64,000 nucleotides of DNA from assembly GCF_001006785.1 (NCBI RefSeq), contig NZ_CDHO01000001.1, positions 558,001 to 622,000 of the forward strand, given 5' to 3'. This document shows, piece by piece, positions 54,316 to 61,548 of this stretch. This stretch comes from Hyphomicrobium_B sp001006785 (lineage in GTDB: Bacteria; Pseudomonadota; Alphaproteobacteria; Rhizobiales; Hyphomicrobiaceae). The position numbers and the translations under genes were made by a program. The notes under the pieces are model-generated. The model was given only the letters and a program-made list of their open reading frames with translations. It had not been told where the DNA came from and did no database searches. Positions within the stretch are counted from its first letter, which is position 1, and every line of letters starts with the position of its first letter.

Positions 54316-54372
54316 GATCGCGGCGAAGAACTTCAGGCTGAACAATTTACGTTCTGCAGCTTCGCCGCGATC
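54316..54372 (+). terminator. Intercistronic 13-bp hairpin between permease and dmmA-like gene
   Basis: GATCGCGGCGAAG (54316-54328) and CTTCGCCGCGATC (54360-54372) are perfect arms around a 31-base loop, followed by CCATTATTTTTAT. It resembles a partial intrinsic terminator. It may set the ratio of permease to monooxygenase mRNA or stabilise the permease message. Confidence 0.6.
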
Positions 54373-54405
54373 CCATTATTTTTATAAGGGAGAGCACTTG
54401 GAGAA

Positions 54406-55011
54406 ATGATTCAACCAGGATTTAAAAGTCGGCCGACTTACGAGAAACTGAAGCCGGACCCATTCGCCAAAAGCAATATCGTTATCGTCGACACCGAAGG
54501 AAGCGACGCATTCGTCGACTTGGCGGGCGCTGCGAGCGCGGAATTTCTTGCTCGAACGACCGTGATGCTCGACCGCGAGTCGGCTTCGGATGACGCCGTC
54601 GCGAACAAGGTGAGGGCAACGAATGTCGGGAACCTGTGGACCTTTCCGACGCTCGAAACTTTGATTGCGCGCTTTGACAGCGTGCTCGCCATTTCAAAAA
54701 TGGGCACGCGTATCTATGCGGCCGGACGCGAACCGCTGATCGGCTCCGTCGTGAAGACGGCTATTGGGCACGGTGTTTCTTATACTTCCGTCTATCGAGA
54801 GCACCGCGGATCGCTCAAGCGTCGCGTCCAGTGCGTGCACTGCAAGGGTTACACCGAAAACGTGACGACCAATCCGGTGCGCTGCACGCACTGCGGCCTC
54901 ACGCTGCTCGTGCGCGATCATTATTCTTGGCGCATTGGAGCATTTCAGGGCGTCTGCATCGACGCCGAGAAGCCGGGCGAAGTTCCAGAGACAAAGGTTG
55001 ATTTTGCATGA
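54406..55011 (+). CDS. dmmA: Dimethylamine monooxygenase DmmA-like subunit
   Basis: 201 residues. The N-terminal half is an alpha/beta region (NIVIVDTEGSDAFV, SVLAISKMGTRIYAAGREPL). The C-terminal part has a zinc-ribbon-like set of four Cys (Cys143, 146, 160, 163 in CVHCKGYTENVT and VRCTHCG), then LLVRDHYSWRIGAFQG, typical of the DmmA family (gamma subunit of heme-dependent oxidative N-demethylase). The complex uses NADPH and O2 to turn dimethylamine into methylamine and formaldehyde. Its end overlaps the reductase start by four bases. Metal binding is inferred. Confidence 0.82.
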   Translation: MIQPGFKSRPTYEKLKPDPFAKSNIVIVDTEGSDAFVDLAGAASAEFLARTTVMLDRESASDDAVANKVRATNVGNLWTFPTLETLIARFDSVLAISKMGTRIYAAGREPLIGSVVKTAIGHGVSYTSVYREHRGSLKRRVQCVHCKGYTENVTTNPVRCTHCGLTLLVRDHYSWRIGAFQGVCIDAEKPGEVPETKVDFA

Positions 55012-55967
55012 CTACGAACGCCTCGCGGCGTGTGCGCGTCGAGGAACTCGAGCGCGTCGCCAATCGCATCAAAAGGTTTTCATTCGTCCCCGTTGACGGG
55101 CAGCCGCTGCCGATTTTCTCGGCCGGTTCGCACGTGATCGTCACCATGCGCGACGGGAACCGCGTATTCCGCAACCCTTACTCGTTGATGAGCTCGCCGC
55201 TCGACACGAGCACCTATCAGATCAGCGTTCTGCGCGTCGACGACACGCGCGGCGGTTCGGCGTTCATGCATGAGAATGTCTCAAAGGGCATGACGCTCGA
55301 AATCAACGAGCCCGTGAATCTTTTTCCGGTCGATCGCACGGGCCGGAAGCACATCCTGTTGGCGGGCGGGATCGGGATTACGCCGTTCATGGCGATGATG
55401 GCGCAGTTCAAGCACGACAAGACGAATTTCGAACTGCACTACGGCGTGCGCTCCCTGGAAGAGGGTGCCTACTGCAGCCTGCTCAACGCCAACGACGCGG
55501 GTGTCTTCCTCTATCGCGCTGACCTCGGGCAGTTCATTCCGCTTGAGCAAATTCTCGAGAACCAGCCGCTCGGTACGCATCTGTATGTCTGCGGCCCGCA
55601 GGGAATGATCGACTGGGTTCTGAAGACGGCGAAAGAGCAAGGCTGGCCGAAAGAAAACGTCCATTACGAGCACTTCGCTGCGCCCCCGCCGGGACGGCAA
55701 TTCGTCGTCAAGCTTGCAAAGTCAGGGCGCGAGATCGTCGTCGGCGAACATCAAAGCATTCTGGAAGCCTTGGAGCAGGCCGGCGTGGACGCGCCCTACC
55801 TCTGCAGAGGCGGCGCATGCGGCCAGTGCATCACGAACGTTTTGGAAGTGAACGGAAAGATGCTCCACAACGACCATTACCTATCGGACGATGAAAAGAG
55901 CTGCGGAAACAAGATCGCGACATGTGTGTCTCGAATGGACGGCGGCAGCCTGACACTCGATCTCTGA
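55008..55967 (+). CDS. Dimethylamine monooxygenase reductase subunit (FMN, NAD(P)H, 2Fe-2S; PDR/VanB type)
   Basis: 319 residues. The flavin domain has FRNPYSLMS (55-63), the nucleotide domain LLAGGIGITPFMAMM (117-131) and YVCGPQGM (193-200), and the C-terminus a plant-type 2Fe-2S domain with Cys266, 271, 274 and 306 (LCRGGACGQC, ATC). This is the phthalate dioxygenase reductase layout. It passes electrons from NAD(P)H to the heme subunit. The start overlaps the dmmA-like stop (ATGA), so the two are translationally coupled. Confidence 0.9.
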   Translation: MTTNASRRVRVEELERVANRIKRFSFVPVDGQPLPIFSAGSHVIVTMRDGNRVFRNPYSLMSSPLDTSTYQISVLRVDDTRGGSAFMHENVSKGMTLEINEPVNLFPVDRTGRKHILLAGGIGITPFMAMMAQFKHDKTNFELHYGVRSLEEGAYCSLLNANDAGVFLYRADLGQFIPLEQILENQPLGTHLYVCGPQGMIDWVLKTAKEQGWPKENVHYEHFAAPPPGRQFVVKLAKSGREIVVGEHQSILEALEQAGVDAPYLCRGGACGQCITNVLEVNGKMLHNDHYLSDDEKSCGNKIATCVSRMDGGSLTLDL

Positions 55968-55996
55968 GACGCACCGGTAAAATAAAGGATGATGCC

Positions 55997-57037
55997 ATGA
56001 ATACGATTTTCAAAGACGAGACATTCCGGGACGACTTCACATTTTCCAACAGCCCGGCGGCGATCAAGCGTTTTCCCTTTCCCTATTGGGAAGACAAGTA
56101 TCGCTACTCAGTGAATATCGAGCCGCATGTGCCGGGCCCGAAGGGGTCGGTGTATGAATTTCCGTTCGACGTCGATGAGCACTACGTGTCCGACATGCGT
56201 GACCGCGCACTCGTGCTCAAAGAAGATCCGACGCGCTGCCAAGCGCTGCCGCACATGATGCTGGCGCAGTGGGATACGCTCGAGCTGATCATGACCAGCC
56301 TAGCGCGCGACTATCCCGAGCACTTTTCGCTCGAGAGAAACGGTGACGATTGGCACTGGATCAATCGCCCGCTCAGGATCGAGAACAAGTTCCGTTTTGG
56401 CGATGCTTCGACGCTGCCTTACGAACCGATGGAATACATCACACGCCAGTGCCAGGGCGATTTCACGCTTTCGGATCAGCGCGACAACAATCTTTGGATG
56501 GATGCGGGCATCGCGACGGCGCAAGCCGACTGGTCGTTGGATTTCGACGTCGGCATGAACTTCATGGAGTGGCATGCGCCCGTGCCGCTGGCGCATGAAG
56601 CAGGCGTTTTCGATCGCGCGCTGAAATTCCTTCTCGCGCTTCAGTATGGAAAGCCCGTGCGTCGTCTCAACTGGACGATGACGATCAATCCGCGCCTCGA
56701 TACGAGCCCAGAAAACTATCACAAATGGGGCCCCGATCGCGCGACTGTCACGCCGGAGAACGTGGGCGATAAGGTGCATTTGCGCGTCGAACTTCAGGCG
56801 CTCTGGCGTCTGCCGCGCTCCAACGCAATTCTGTTTTCGATCCGCGCCTATCTGATCAAGATGGACGAACTCGTCACCGACCTTAACAAGGCTCGGAGAA
56901 TGCATCGCGTTCTTCAGACGCTGCCGCCGGAGCTGGCTGAGTATAAGGGCATCACCCGCTACTTCGATGTCACGAAGGAATGGCTCGCCAAGTACGATGA
57001 CGGCAAGCCCACGCCTGTCGGCTTTTTGTTCGAATAA
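55997..57037 (+). CDS. Heme-dependent oxidative N-demethylase subunit (DUF3445)
   Basis: 346 residues from ATG with AAGGA 8 bases upstream, 29 bases after the reductase gene. The sequence matches the DUF3445/HODM family: RFPFPYWEDKYRYSVNIEP, LPHMMLAQWDTLELIMTSLA, ITRQCQGDFTLSDQRDN, FMEWHAPVPLAHEAG. In this family a PAS-type fold binds heme and carries out oxygen-dependent N-demethylation of dimethylamine. The axial heme ligand cannot be assigned by eye. It is the catalytic subunit. Confidence 0.88.
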   Translation: MNTIFKDETFRDDFTFSNSPAAIKRFPFPYWEDKYRYSVNIEPHVPGPKGSVYEFPFDVDEHYVSDMRDRALVLKEDPTRCQALPHMMLAQWDTLELIMTSLARDYPEHFSLERNGDDWHWINRPLRIENKFRFGDASTLPYEPMEYITRQCQGDFTLSDQRDNNLWMDAGIATAQADWSLDFDVGMNFMEWHAPVPLAHEAGVFDRALKFLLALQYGKPVRRLNWTMTINPRLDTSPENYHKWGPDRATVTPENVGDKVHLRVELQALWRLPRSNAILFSIRAYLIKMDELVTDLNKARRMHRVLQTLPPELAEYKGITRYFDVTKEWLAKYDDGKPTPVGFLFE

Positions 57038-57097
57038 GAAAGTAAGAAGCGATAGTCGGGCCTTAGGCCCTGAACGTAAATTGCAAGAGGAAAGCTA

Positions 57098-58216
57098 ATG
57101 TCTTTTTCGCGCCAATCGGCTCTTAACGATCGCCACAGGGCACTGGGCTCGGATCTTTCGACTGCCTGGAACGACATGCCGATCCCGCAGAATTATTCCA
57201 CGAATCCCTATGACGAAACGGAGGCTGTCCGCAATCGCGCGGGTCTGTTCGACGTGTCGGGACTGAGATTGGTCAATGTCAGCGGACCGGACGCGCAGGC
57301 GTTTCTCAATCACCTTCTGACGACCGATATTTCGAAAACCAAGGCCGGCGATTCCCACATTAGCAACATCGTCAATGCCAACGGCGGACTGATCGACGAC
57401 GTGCTGGTCTATGTCGATGGCCCGGACCAGTTCCGTGTCTCGCACGGCGGCGGCAGCTTCGAGGAAGCGGCGGAAGCCGCCAAGGGCGGTTTTAACGTCA
57501 AGGTGGAGCGCGATAACGACGTCCACATCCTATCGCTTCAAGGCCCGCTTGCACTCGAAACGTTGGCACCGCATACGCCGATGGACCTGGCCGGGCTCGG
57601 CTACTTCCGTCATCAGAAGACGACGCTGTTCGGAAAGCCGGTTTCGCTCGCGCGCGGCGGATATTCCGCAGAGCGCGGCTATGAGGTGTTCTGCTCGGCC
57701 GCGGACGCGCCGTTCCTCTGGGACTCGATTCTGAAAGCTGGCAAGGATGCTGGCATCGTTCCCGCTTCGTGGTCGTGCCTCGATATCATCCGGGTGGAAG
57801 GCGGACTGTTGTTTTTCCCGTTCGATATGACGAACGAGGATACGACGCCTTGGGAAGTGCGCGCCGACTGGACCATCGACTTGTCGAAGCCGGCCTTCGT
57901 CGGCAAAGATGCGCTTGCCGCCAAGAAAGGCAAAGAGCGTTCGTTCATCGCGGGCGTCGAAGTCGAAGCAGGAAAAGCGATCGAACCGGGTTCGAAGATC
58001 ACGGCGAATGGCGAGCAAGTCGGCGTCGTCTGCAGCTCGACGTTCAGCCAGCACCTGATGAAGTCGCTGGTCATGGCGCAGATCAAGCCGGAATTCACGA
58101 AACTTGGGACCGAGCTGACGTTGCACGACGATAAGAATTACACGGGTACTGTGGTGCGCATGCCGTTTTACGATCCTATGCGCCTGCGAACCCATCCTCA
58201 ATCGGAACGCGCATAA
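57098..58216 (+). CDS. GcvT-like folate-binding subunit of the dimethylamine monooxygenase
   Basis: 372 residues from ATG with AGAGGAA upstream, 60 bases after the heme subunit. It has the aminomethyltransferase/YgfZ fold: YDETEAVRNRAGLFDVSGLR, AFLNHLLTTDISKTKAGDSH, ALETLAPHTPMDLAGLGYFR, YSAERGYEVFCSAAD, and a C-terminal barrel (GKERSFIAGVEV). It corresponds to the delta subunit (DmmD-like) that takes formaldehyde onto tetrahydrofolate. It is too short and out of context for the glycine cleavage T-protein. Confidence 0.88.
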   Translation: MSFSRQSALNDRHRALGSDLSTAWNDMPIPQNYSTNPYDETEAVRNRAGLFDVSGLRLVNVSGPDAQAFLNHLLTTDISKTKAGDSHISNIVNANGGLIDDVLVYVDGPDQFRVSHGGGSFEEAAEAAKGGFNVKVERDNDVHILSLQGPLALETLAPHTPMDLAGLGYFRHQKTTLFGKPVSLARGGYSAERGYEVFCSAADAPFLWDSILKAGKDAGIVPASWSCLDIIRVEGGLLFFPFDMTNEDTTPWEVRADWTIDLSKPAFVGKDALAAKKGKERSFIAGVEVEAGKAIEPGSKITANGEQVGVVCSSTFSQHLMKSLVMAQIKPEFTKLGTELTLHDDKNYTGTVVRMPFYDPMRLRTHPQSERA

Positions 58217-58245
58217 ACCCTGTCATTCGGCATGTGCGCAAACTT

Positions 58246-58323
58246 GGCTAGGGGCAATTGCCTCTAGCCACTTTCATCCAAAGCGCCGGCGGCTTTTCTG
58301 AGCCATCAAATTTGCCGCCGGCG
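58246..58323 (+). terminator. Two hairpins ending the dimethylamine operon
   Basis: The first is a near-perfect 24-base palindrome at 58246-58269 (GGCTAGGGGC paired with GCCTCTAGCC around AATT, one G:T pair). The second pairs CGCCGGCGGC (58284-58293) with GCCGCCGGCG (58314-58323). They begin 30 bases after the operon's last stop codon, so they very likely end the transcript. Neither has a long T-run. Confidence 0.6.
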
Positions 58324-58469
58324 TAAATCTTTGACGGCCGTCAATGCGTCGCGACGAGGGTCGTCCAAAAGCAACCCAAGGATAGCTTGGCAAAAACAAC
58401 AAGAGTCGTGTCGCACGCGTATTTATATCGCTATCCGATATGTTGGGATGGAATTGGAAGGAGAAGGCC

Positions 58470-58901
58470 ATGGCGCAAGCTAACATTTATCAGCGCATCG
58501 GTGGGGCGCCGGGTTTGCGAAAGCTCGTTGAGACGTTCTACGACATCATCGAATTCGAGCCGCAGGGCAAACTCCTCAGCATTCTCCATCTTCGCGGCAT
58601 GGGCATCGCGAATTCGCGCGAGGAGCAGTTCAATTTTCTGTCTGGATTCTTCGGCGGGCCGAAGCTCTACATCGAGAAACACGGTCATTCGGACGTGCGG
58701 GAAATGCATCGCCACGTCGAGGTCGGTCCTGCCGAGCGCGACTCCTGGCTGGAGTGCATGCAAACGGCAATCGAGCGACTGAATTACGATCGCGAGCTTG
58801 GCGACGAGCTGATGCGGCACTTCCGGATGGTGGCAAACGCTCTCGAGGTCGAGAACCGCACGAATGAGAAGAACAGGCAACTTCTGGCGGCCTGGAAATA
58901 G
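58470..58901 (+). CDS. Truncated haemoglobin (group II/YjbI-like)
   Basis: 143 residues from ATG with AAGGAG upstream. Group II features are IYQRIGGAPGLRKLVETFYD at the N-terminus, FNFLSGFFGGPKLYIEKHGH, VREMHRHVEVGPAERDSWLE with the probable proximal His, and CMQTAIERL. It binds heme and O2 or NO in the cytoplasm. It follows the oxygen-dependent, heme-containing monooxygenase operon, so a link to oxygen supply or NO protection is possible, although the terminators in between suggest a separate transcript. Confidence 0.88.
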   Translation: MAQANIYQRIGGAPGLRKLVETFYDIIEFEPQGKLLSILHLRGMGIANSREEQFNFLSGFFGGPKLYIEKHGHSDVREMHRHVEVGPAERDSWLECMQTAIERLNYDRELGDELMRHFRMVANALEVENRTNEKNRQLLAAWK

Positions 58902-59016
58902 ACGCACCGATTATCGCGGTCGAATTTGCAAAGAATTGAACTTCGACGCGGAGGCAAACTCTGCTGCTCCGCGCCGTAGGCTTGTCGCGAGGACGGTCGG
59001 CGATCGCTCGAAGCGA

Positions 59017-59556
59017 TTATTGCGTCGGCGCTGTCGTTTTAACCGGAGAAAAGAGTCCGAAGGCATTGCCGTCGGGATCCTGCACGATTGCGATGCGTCC
59101 AATCTTTGTTGCATCCGCAGGCGCGCGCAAAATCTTGCCGCCCTTTTTCAGCGCTTCGCCAACTGCCGTGTCGACATCGGCGACCTGAATATACATGAGC
59201 CAGCCCGGCTTCGGATCGCTCGCGTCCTTGCCCTCATATTTCGTCATGCCCGCGGCTTCCGTCGAGCCAGCGGAAAACAGTGTGTAAGCTGGTTCGCCCG
59301 GCGCAGGCGCGCGTGTGTTGTCGTCGGCCGCGACGATCTTCGGCGTCCATCCGGCAACCGTTTGATAGAAGTCGCGGCTGCGGTCGGGATCGGAGGCGAC
59401 GAGTTCGTTCCACCAGACGGTGCCGTTATCGGCATCGGTTGTCGCCTGCGGACTTTGCGCCGCCACCGGTAACGACATGGCGCCTGTCATCAGCGCGGCT
59501 GCCAAAATCGAAAATGCGGCGTTGCGGCTGCGCGATCTATTTACGTTGCTGCGCAT
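59017..59556 (-). CDS. VOC-superfamily protein with a signal peptide
   Basis: 179 residues from ATG with AGGAG 7 bases upstream. An Arg-rich N-terminus and hydrophobic core (FSILAAALMTGAMSLPVAAQ) form a signal peptide, which is unusual for the vicinal oxygen chelate superfamily. The mature part has two beta-alpha-beta-beta-beta modules (WWNELVASDPDRSRDFYQTV, GWTPKIV; MYIQVADVDTAVGEALKKGG, VQDPDGNAFGLFSP). Export to the periplasm is predicted. Substrate and metal are unknown. Confidence 0.82.
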   Translation of the reverse strand: MRSNVNRSRSRNAAFSILAAALMTGAMSLPVAAQSPQATTDADNGTVWWNELVASDPDRSRDFYQTVAGWTPKIVAADDNTRAPAPGEPAYTLFSAGSTEAAGMTKYEGKDASDPKPGWLMYIQVADVDTAVGEALKKGGKILRAPADATKIGRIAIVQDPDGNAFGLFSPVKTTAPTQ

Positions 59557-59639
59557 GGGTGGCTCCTGCTCAAAACCGAGAACTCGACGGATTAAAGCAA
59601 GAGCGATGCCAACGCTTCGCACGAGCGTTAAGGCTGCGC

Positions 59640-60425
59640 TTATTTCGGTCGGCAAGCCAAAATGTAGGTGAAGCCCCGATATCGTTTGAAGTCGCGGCCC
59701 GCCTCGAACGGCGTGATGCGAACGCTTGTGCCATCCTTGGGCGGATCATTGATGCCAAGCATATAAAGGGGGTCGATCAGCTGGGCGGTTTCGTTCCACC
59801 ATTCTGGGGCGTCGTAACGGTTTTTGCGCCAAACGAGATCATCGCTACCGACTTCCCAGACCTCCCAATGGACTTCGGGAAGATAAGATGACTGCTCGCC
59901 CGGACGACTGACGCGCGCAAGCTTTTGTCCGCGTTCAATCTTCTGTCCGACCTTCAAGTGCTTGATTTCGTCGAAGTTCAGGTGATCGAACTCCGAGTAG
60001 TAGTATTTCGAGCCGTTCGGCAAATTCACGTCGCGGCGATCGTGTTTCAAAAGAAGAGCGCCTTCCGAACCCCACTGCCAATTGGCTTCCCATACGGCGC
60101 GAACCGTTCCGGATGCTGGGGCGAGAATCCATTCTCCGAATTTTCCTGCGTCGATGCCGGAGTGAATCTCGTCCCGGCGCGATCCATCGATATCGATCCA
60201 GCTTGCGTAGAGCGACGTAATTGGAGAGCACTTGAAGTTCGACGGATAGACGGGTTTCAGACCTGTTTCCTTAATCCCGTAGCCTTTTTTCATGTCAGCC
60301 GTGTCGATTACCTCGGGTTCCGATTGCGCCGCATTCGGATTCAACGCCAAGAACGCGCCGACGCCGAAGACGGCGATCGTCGCTAATGCAAATTGCACGC
60401 CTCGATTTTGTTTGGATTTCGTCAC
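59640..60425 (-). CDS. M23-peptidase-like periplasmic protein
   Basis: 261 residues from a GTG with GGGA 8 bases upstream; another GTG six codons earlier is possible. One N-terminal hydrophobic anchor (VQFALATIAVFGVGAFLAL) precedes an M23-type domain: IHSGIDAGKFGEWILAPASG (His and Asp metal ligands), VRAVWEANWQWGSEGALLLK, and EVHWEVWEVG, where Trp replaces the second His position of the usual HLHFE. Endopeptidase activity on peptidoglycan is therefore uncertain. Confidence 0.7.
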   Translation of the reverse strand: MTKSKQNRGVQFALATIAVFGVGAFLALNPNAAQSEPEVIDTADMKKGYGIKETGLKPVYPSNFKCSPITSLYASWIDIDGSRRDEIHSGIDAGKFGEWILAPASGTVRAVWEANWQWGSEGALLLKHDRRDVNLPNGSKYYYSEFDHLNFDEIKHLKVGQKIERGQKLARVSRPGEQSSYLPEVHWEVWEVGSDDLVWRKNRYDAPEWWNETAQLIDPLYMLGINDPPKDGTSVRITPFEAGRDFKRYRGFTYILACRPK

Positions 60426-60669
60426 GCGGGTCCCGTCTGGCACGCGATCGTCGCATCAAACTGCATGATGACGGCGAAGCGCACACGGTCTTTCACATAT
60501 GCGCTCGATCAAATTTGGCCAGAGCATCAACGGTCAATCGTAAACGATATTTTCACTTTTAATCGCGCGCACGCAATTCGATTCAATTGCAAAGGTTGCC
60601 GACCGGTTAATTGGCACGCCTTTTTAAAGCAGATCGCAGTCGGCCCCATCCTGGTATCGAGGCTCTTCT

Positions 60670-61548
60670 GTGTATTGCGGCGAAATCATCTCCAAGAAAT
60701 CGGCTTTTGCCGCGATTTTTAGTCGAATTGGATCGCTTTTCGGCGACGGCGTCGCGTCATCAGAAGCAACGTCGAGGGATGATCGACGCGCGCCGATTGA
60801 GGGACAAGAGGCCGTTCCAGGTGTGCGGATTTGGTACGTCGAACACAATCCCAATGCCAATCCGGAAGACGACAAGGCGTTTTTAACTAAAGCGGACTTC
60901 GCCGAATTCGCGGCGATCCGGCATTTGGAAACGCGCAAGCGGTCGCTCGTTGTTCGGGCTGCTTTGCGTCAAGCGCTGTCGGACAGTGTTGGCGGAAAGG
61001 TGACACCGGATGCGTGGTGCTTCGCACGCACGGAGAACGGTCAGCCGATCCTCGTGAACGGCGAAAACAACCTTAAATTCAACTGTTCGCATACGTCATT
61101 TATGTCCGTCATTGTGGTTTCTACCGTCGGCGATGTGGGGGTCGATATCGCTGACGCGTCGTTCGATTACGCCGACGATTGGCTCGGCGAAGTCATGTCG
61201 AAGCGTGAACTCAAGGCCCTTGCAAAGCTTACGGGGGGCAAGCGTGCGGATGCCGTTTCCCGGCTTTGGACACTCAAGGAAGCCTACGTGAAGATGCTTG
61301 GCACCGGAATTGCTGAGATCGCGGATGTCGCCTTCGATCTTGGTGACGATCGCCTTCTTTCGGGAAGTTCTCACGACTGGTTTCTGCAACCCGTTTTCAG
61401 GACTTGGATCGTCAACAGTCAGGGGCGTCGCTACTCCGTAGCGCTCGCGTCGGGTTCTTTCACTTCGATGCGGGCTCCATTGAGCCGCTGTTTGAGTGAG
61501 GATGCCCGTGGCTATTCAAGAGATCGATTTCCAGCTTTGGCAGGATGA
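60670..61548 (+). CDS. 4-prime-phosphopantetheinyl transferase (Sfp type)
   Basis: 292 residues from GTG; the true start may be up to about 50 codons later, since the conserved fold begins near VRIWYVEHNPN. Motifs are FNCSHTSFMSVIVVS, VGVDIAD and LWTLKEAYVKMLGTGIAEI, which bind magnesium and coenzyme A. The enzyme activates carrier domains by attaching phosphopantetheine. Its last 47 bases overlap the peptide synthetase gene, whose carrier domain is its probable target. Confidence 0.9.
   Translation: MYCGEIISKKSAFAAIFSRIGSLFGDGVASSEATSRDDRRAPIEGQEAVPGVRIWYVEHNPNANPEDDKAFLTKADFAEFAAIRHLETRKRSLVVRAALRQALSDSVGGKVTPDAWCFARTENGQPILVNGENNLKFNCSHTSFMSVIVVSTVGDVGVDIADASFDYADDWLGEVMSKRELKALAKLTGGKRADAVSRLWTLKEAYVKMLGTGIAEIADVAFDLGDDRLLSGSSHDWFLQPVFRTWIVNSQGRRYSVALASGSFTSMRAPLSRCLSEDARGYSRDRFPALAG

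Noticed and set aside
57098..58216. Glycine cleavage system T-protein (gcvT)
   Set aside because: The fold fits, but no gcvH or gcvP is adjacent and the gene sits fourth in a dimethylamine monooxygenase operon, where a GcvT-like folate subunit is expected.
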